Shown here one piece after another: positions 36,464-40,083 of a stretch of DNA of 40,083 nucleotides. Source of the DNA: an uncultured Bacteroidota bacterium (GTDB lineage: Bacteria > Bacteroidota > Bacteroidia > Chitinophagales > Chitinophagaceae). The notes below the pieces were generated by a model. That model was not told the DNA's origin. It was given only the letters and a program-made list of their open reading frames with translations, and searched no databases. Each line of letters opens with the position of its first letter. Position 1 is the first letter of the stretch. The position numbers and the translations under genes are program-made. The stretch covers positions 1 to 40,083 of the forward strand of contig CAMLGR010000022.1 in assembly GCA_946479615.1 (NCBI GenBank). The letters are read 5' to 3'.

Positions 36464-36492
36464 TTGATCGTAGCGCAGACATTTTACCTTCG
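36464..36492 (+). promoter_or_regulatory. Probable promoter of the DHCW cupin gene
   Basis: TTG at 36464-36466, 18 bp, then TACCTTCG at 36485-36492 (one mismatch to TAnnTTTG). It lies only 5 bp before the ATG at 36498, so the transcript would start at or very near the start codon. Confidence 0.45.
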
Positions 36493-36497
36493 TGCCT

Positions 36498-36851
36498 ATG
36501 AATACCCCTGCAAACATTTTCTTTCAAACAATCGACTGGTCCGGTATTGAAAAGACAATTCATCCCGGAGATACAGGTACTGCATACTGGCAAACGCTTC
36601 AGTTCCCGGGGTTGCGTATAAGACTGGTAGAATACTCTGCGGGATACCTGGCTAACCACTGGTGTAAAAAAGGGCATATCGTGCATTGTCTCGAGGGAGA
36701 ATTTACCAGTGAACTGGATACCGGTGAAAAATCCGTACTTACCGCAGGAATGGGGTATGTGGTATCGGATGAGGTGAGCAATCACCGTTCTTCGACCCGG
36801 ACAGGTGTAAAGCTGCTGATCATCGATGGGGGTTTTTTACAAATGATGTAA
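36498..36851 (+). CDS. DHCW-motif cupin-fold protein
   Basis: From ATG 36498 the product has 117 residues. A GTG six bases upstream is in frame but gives an odd MP start, and family members begin with F/Q-TIDW near residue 9, which supports 36498. The protein has cupin strands and the motif ANHWCKKGHIVHCLEGEF (DHCW-like, here NHWC), then GMGYVVSDEVSNHRSSTRTG. Cys and His in NHWC and GHIVH are possible metal ligands. There is no signal peptide. Its function is unknown. A promoter is at 36464-36492. Confidence 0.88.
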   Translation: MNTPANIFFQTIDWSGIEKTIHPGDTGTAYWQTLQFPGLRIRLVEYSAGYLANHWCKKGHIVHCLEGEFTSELDTGEKSVLTAGMGYVVSDEVSNHRSSTRTGVKLLIIDGGFLQMM

Positions 36852-36895
36852 TAACTATGTTTTTACCAGGCACAAGCTGTTTGGATTGTAAATGT

Positions 36896-36978
36896 TAAGT
36901 GTTAGGCTTTAGGTATTAAATAATGACTATTCAAATCATAGGATCACCCCACGCCTGGCATTTAACACCTGACACTTA
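36896..36978. repeat. Imperfect inverted repeat between cupin and CE15 genes
   Basis: The left part (36896-36921) and right part (36953-36978) are inverse copies, with a 7-base insertion in the left arm and a few mismatches. The left arm is built of short repeated words (GTTA/GGTATTAA). It is like the repeat at 31191-31275 in style. It may be a terminator-like hairpin after the cupin gene. Confidence 0.5.
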
Positions 36979-37073
36979 CCACCTCTCCCTTCCACTGGGA
37001 ACGTTCCCGGAGATTTTTTGCCATCACCCAGCCGGATATACTTAGTTTAGTCGTCTTAACACAAACGATTGCA

Positions 37074-38366
37074 ATGAAAGATCATTTATACAGCCGGCTG
37101 CTATTGTTATCACTGGTCTTGATTGCTGCTACCAGCGTTGCACAGAAACCACCTACCCGCGTGGTCGCCGGCATCTATGTCAATTACAGTGAAGATTCAG
37201 TAGGCACTTATACACTTCCTGATCCACTGACCTTATTGAATGGAAAAAAAGTAACGACGGCTGCACAATGGATAAATTCCCGCCGGCCAGAGATCGTTCA
37301 GCTCTATGAAGAAAATCAATTCGGTAAATCACCGGCAAAACCCCGCGATCTTCATTTCGATGTATTTGATAAAGGCACACCTGTATTTGATGGAAAAGCG
37401 ATCCGCAAACAGGTAACCGTTTATTTTACAAAAGATACAGCCACGCATAAGATGGACCTGCTGATCTATCTTCCTGCCAATGCCAAAAAACCAGTGCCAT
37501 TATTATTCAATGTTTCTTTCACGACAAATGGTAGTATGATCAATGACCCCGGTGTCAAGGCCGGTGAAATATGGTCCAGGGAAGGGAAGAAAGTACCGGC
37601 GCAAAACGGTATTTCATTTGGTAAAATAAATATCGATCCGTTTATCGAAGCAGGATATGGTGTAGCCACGGTTTATTATGGAGATATTGAGCCTGATTTT
37701 GCAGGTGGCATTCAATATGGCATTCGTGGATATTATTTAAAACCTGGTGAAACACAGCCGGCTCCAAACGAATGGGGCGCTATTGCCGCCTGGAGCTGGG
37801 GTCTTAGCCGCGCGATGGATTATTTCGAAACCGATAAGAACGTCGATGCCAAACGCATCGCATTACTCGGTGTATCCCGTTTAGGAAAAACAGTATTGTG
37901 GACAGGCGCACATGATACAAGATTTGCCATGGTCATTGCAAGTTGTTCCGGTGAAGGCGGTGCTGCACTCAGCCGTCGCAATTATGGTGAAACGATCAAA
38001 TTGCTTTCTCACCCCACCCGTTATTTTTACCAGTTTGCTGCGAATTATCAGCAATATGGCGATAAGGTAAATGATTTTCCTGTCGATGGCCATATGCTGG
38101 TTTCGTTAATGGCTCCAAGACCTTTATTGCTGCAAACCGGCGACCAGGATTACTGGTCAGATCCCAAAGGAGAATTCCTCGCAGGAGTGGCAGCTTCACC
38201 CGTATATGAATTATTCGGGAAAAAGGGAATACAGACAAATGTGATGCCGGATGCCGGAACACTGTTATCAACCGATCTTGGTTATTATATGCATACCGGT
38301 GGTCATGGTATGGTGCCGGGTGATTGGGATATTTTTCTGAAGTACATGAAAATATATTTCAAATAA
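37074..38366 (+). CDS. CE15-type glucuronoyl esterase-like hydrolase
   Basis: The 430-residue protein has a signal peptide (cleavage near residue 24, SVAQ-K). It has an alpha/beta hydrolase fold with the CE15 signature GVSRLGKT (nucleophile Ser268), SGEGGAALSRR (possible acidic residue), and the C-terminal His411 in TGGHGMVPGDW. The conserved EENQFGKSP and the substrate loop TTNGSMINDPG also fit the family. CE15 enzymes cleave ester bonds between lignin and glucuronoxylan; related enzymes act on other uronic acid esters. It is exported and lies 53 bp upstream of the GH28 gene, so the pair may work together on plant cell wall glycans. Confidence 0.92.
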   Translation: MKDHLYSRLLLLSLVLIAATSVAQKPPTRVVAGIYVNYSEDSVGTYTLPDPLTLLNGKKVTTAAQWINSRRPEIVQLYEENQFGKSPAKPRDLHFDVFDKGTPVFDGKAIRKQVTVYFTKDTATHKMDLLIYLPANAKKPVPLLFNVSFTTNGSMINDPGVKAGEIWSREGKKVPAQNGISFGKINIDPFIEAGYGVATVYYGDIEPDFAGGIQYGIRGYYLKPGETQPAPNEWGAIAAWSWGLSRAMDYFETDKNVDAKRIALLGVSRLGKTVLWTGAHDTRFAMVIASCSGEGGAALSRRNYGETIKLLSHPTRYFYQFAANYQQYGDKVNDFPVDGHMLVSLMAPRPLLLQTGDQDYWSDPKGEFLAGVAASPVYELFGKKGIQTNVMPDAGTLLSTDLGYYMHTGGHGMVPGDWDIFLKYMKIYFK

Positions 38367-38418
38367 TACCTGCTATGATCTGTACTTCCCCGGCATTTTA
38401 ATCATAATACCAGTATGT

Positions 38419-39819
38419 ATGAATCATAACACACGAAGAGATTTTTTAAAGACAACCGGCAAAAGCCTGCTGGCGGCTCCTGTTGTTCTTTCGCTGAAAG
38501 GGATGGCGCAACCCGCTCCATCACCCATTGCAATAACAGATGATAAAAAGAAACCGCTTGTTTTAAATATAAAAGATTTCGGGGCTATTGGTGACGGCAC
38601 TGCGAAAGATACGATCGCTATTCAGCAGACCATCGATCGCTGCCATGTATTGGGAGGCGGTGAAATATTGGTGCCGGCCGGTACTTATTTAACCGGTGCT
38701 ATCGCACTTCGTTCCAATACACTGATACGGCTGGAAAAAGAGGCCGTGCTCATGGGCACACCTGATTTTGCAGACTATCCTGTTATGCAGGTAAGGTGGG
38801 AGGGCAAATGGATCCAGGGACATACGGCATTGATCTATGCGGTTGATGCTGCTAATATCGGAATTGCAGGTCCTGGTCATATTGCAGGGAATCATGCACT
38901 CGGCGGAAGACCCAATGCACAAAATCCATTGCGCCACCCGGCATTGATAGAAACGATTGCTTGCAGCAATATCCGCTTCGAGGATTTTTCTACCGACTAT
39001 TATTTAATGTGGTCATTGCATCCTACTTATTGCGAGAATATTACCATTAAAAATCTTACTATCAGGAGTACGGGTGGTAATGGGGATGGTATCGATATCG
39101 ATTCCTGCAAGCATGTATTGATCGATGGATGCGATATTTCTACCGGTGATGATTGCATCTCGGTAAAATCGGGCCGCGGTCTCGAAGGATATACCTTATT
39201 AAAAACGAGTGAGGATATACGCATTACCAATTGCAAAATGGCGGATTCAATTTTTGCCTGTATTGGTATCGGTAGCGAAACCTCCGGTGGTATCCGTAAT
39301 GTCCGTATAGAACATTGCCAGTTCGTGGCAGCGAAAACGCATGCCGTTTATATCAAAAGCCGTCCCGGTCGCGGTGCTTTCATTGAAAATATTACGGTCA
39401 ACGATATCGATGTATCGAATATGAAGGGGGGATTTCTCCGTTTCAATATACTTGGCAGCGGTATACAGGACCAGGAACCGGTTCCCGGACTGGAAGGTAT
39501 TCCCACGATAAAGAACTTCAGTTTTACTAATATAAGAGTAACCGATGTGCCGGTATTGGTTGAAGGAACAGGCATACATCCCGATAAGCCACTCGATGGA
39601 TTTACATTGACGAATGTAAGCGGCACTTGCGGCAAAGGCATTTCACTGGCTAATATTAAAAAAGCAATGATAAAAGATATTAAAGTAACGGGGTATACAG
39701 GGCCGTTGTTGCAGATCAATAATGTGACAGGTAAAGGACTTGAACAGGCAGTTACTATTCCTGCGGCCAAATTGCCGGATGCAGTGCCGGAGAGAGCAAA
39801 GTCTTATGAATTGCATTGA
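38419..39819 (+). CDS. GH28 polygalacturonase-type glycoside hydrolase, Tat signal
   Basis: The 466-residue protein has a twin-arginine signal (NTRRDFLKTTGKSLLAAPVV, then GMAQ). It is a right-handed parallel beta-helix of GH28: IKDFGAIGDGTAKDTIAIQQTID at the start, then NGDGIDID (Asp226, Asp228) and GDDCISVKSG (Asp244-Asp245) with the catalytic Asp residues, and IGSETSGGIRNVRI. The usual GHG motif is replaced by ACIGIGSE, as in many bacterial exo-type members. It cleaves galacturonan (pectin) or related glycans in the periplasm. Its 3' end is partly duplicated downstream. Confidence 0.94.
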   Translation: MNHNTRRDFLKTTGKSLLAAPVVLSLKGMAQPAPSPIAITDDKKKPLVLNIKDFGAIGDGTAKDTIAIQQTIDRCHVLGGGEILVPAGTYLTGAIALRSNTLIRLEKEAVLMGTPDFADYPVMQVRWEGKWIQGHTALIYAVDAANIGIAGPGHIAGNHALGGRPNAQNPLRHPALIETIACSNIRFEDFSTDYYLMWSLHPTYCENITIKNLTIRSTGGNGDGIDIDSCKHVLIDGCDISTGDDCISVKSGRGLEGYTLLKTSEDIRITNCKMADSIFACIGIGSETSGGIRNVRIEHCQFVAAKTHAVYIKSRPGRGAFIENITVNDIDVSNMKGGFLRFNILGSGIQDQEPVPGLEGIPTIKNFSFTNIRVTDVPVLVEGTGIHPDKPLDGFTLTNVSGTCGKGISLANIKKAMIKDIKVTGYTGPLLQINNVTGKGLEQAVTIPAAKLPDAVPERAKSYELH

Positions 39820-39875
39820 GAGAGTTTGATTGGGAAGAATAGAACACGGATAGAAGTAGATAAACGGATTTAATG
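39808..39875. repeat. First copy of a 157-bp-period tandem repeat
   Basis: The 68-bp segment starting in the last codons of the GH28 gene (GAATTGCATTGAGAG...) recurs at 39965-40030 with one substitution and one 2-bp deletion. It holds the words CACGGATA and, further right, TATCCGTG (39903-39910), which form an inverted pair. Confidence 0.85.
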
Positions 39876-39964
39876 AGGATTTTTGCCAGGGATAGACGAA
39901 CTTATCCGTGCATCTGTGGCATTTTAAAAACTACCAGGTACGCGCTGGCAAGAAAAAGGTTTGT

Positions 39965-40030
39965 GAATTACATTGAGAGTTTGATTGGGAAGAATAGAAC
40001 ACGGATAGAAGTAGATAAACGGATTTAATG
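39965..40030. repeat. Second copy of the tandem repeat
   Basis: This copy repeats the end of the GH28 gene (GAATTACATTGA, encoding ELH-stop) and the following 54 bp. Identity with the first copy is nearly complete apart from one substitution and a 2-bp deletion. It lies outside the gene and is not translated. The remaining 53 bp to the window end show nothing recognisable. Confidence 0.85.
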
Positions 40031-40083
40031 GGTCTGCTTAATTAAGTGTGTCATTTTTTAATAATCGTTCTCCAAAATAGATA

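Noticed and set aside
1..40083. CRISPR array
   Set aside because: No regularly spaced repeats of 24-40 bp were seen; the only regular repeats are the operator sites and the two-copy tandem unit.

Overview
The window reads as chromosomal DNA of a Bacteroidota bacterium, most likely of the Chitinophagaceae type. The reasons are a one-piece hybrid two-component sensor with Reg_prop propellers and an AraC-type output, a FtsX/MacB-type permease of the 800-residue Bacteroidota class, Bacteroidota-style lipoprotein signals (a Cys soon after the hydrophobic stretch, often followed by KK), upstream elements resembling TTG-N17-23-TAnnTTTG, almost no Shine-Dalgarno sequences, and a secreted set of glycan-degrading enzymes. 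Genus and species cannot be fixed from the sequence alone.

Layout. 1-5.3 kb: 5' part of an Ig-like lipoprotein gene (running off the left edge), a UvrD-type helicase with a RecB/Cas4-like nuclease end, and an SRPBCC protein. 5.4-12.2 kb: a small unknown protein, the 1372-residue hybrid sensor/regulator, and, divergent from it, a two-gene unit (secreted tandem NTF2-like protein plus extended SDR) closed by a terminator. The intergenic region holds a 20-bp-phased direct repeat that could be the regulator's target. 12.2-17 kb: MsrA, a class C-like serine hydrolase lipoprotein, an unrecognised lipoprotein and a DUF418/YeiB-like membrane protein.

17-23 kb looks like an inserted, visibly more AT-rich island. 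It holds one very large gene (1599 residues) that fuses a DnaQ-like exonuclease, a RecQ-type SF2 helicase and a UvrD-type SF1 helicase, flanked on both sides by what look like broken gene remnants. 23-27.3 kb: a Tat-exported PhoD-type phosphatase, then a three-gene HipB/HipS/HipT-like toxin-antitoxin operon with three similar operator-like palindromes spaced 60 and 61 bp, next to tRNA-Arg(CCT).

27.4-40 kb: two DinB-fold proteins, an ABC-type permease without its ATPase, a secreted VOC protein, a TPR membrane protein, GH20 hexosaminidase, a SWIB-domain protein with a histone-H1-like Lys/Ala tail, a DHCW-motif cupin, and at the right end a CE15-like esterase followed by a GH28 polygalacturonase-type enzyme, which suggests degradation of plant cell wall glycans (pectin and glucuronoxylan). 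Noncoding DNA contains several strong hairpins, two long imperfect inverted repeats built of short repeated words, apparent pseudogene fragments, and a 157-bp-period tandem duplication that copies the 3' end of the GH28 gene.

The best candidates for something little described are the exonuclease-RecQ-UvrD fusion and the operator array of the tripartite Hip system. Coordinates and frames were worked out by hand; no database search was possible.
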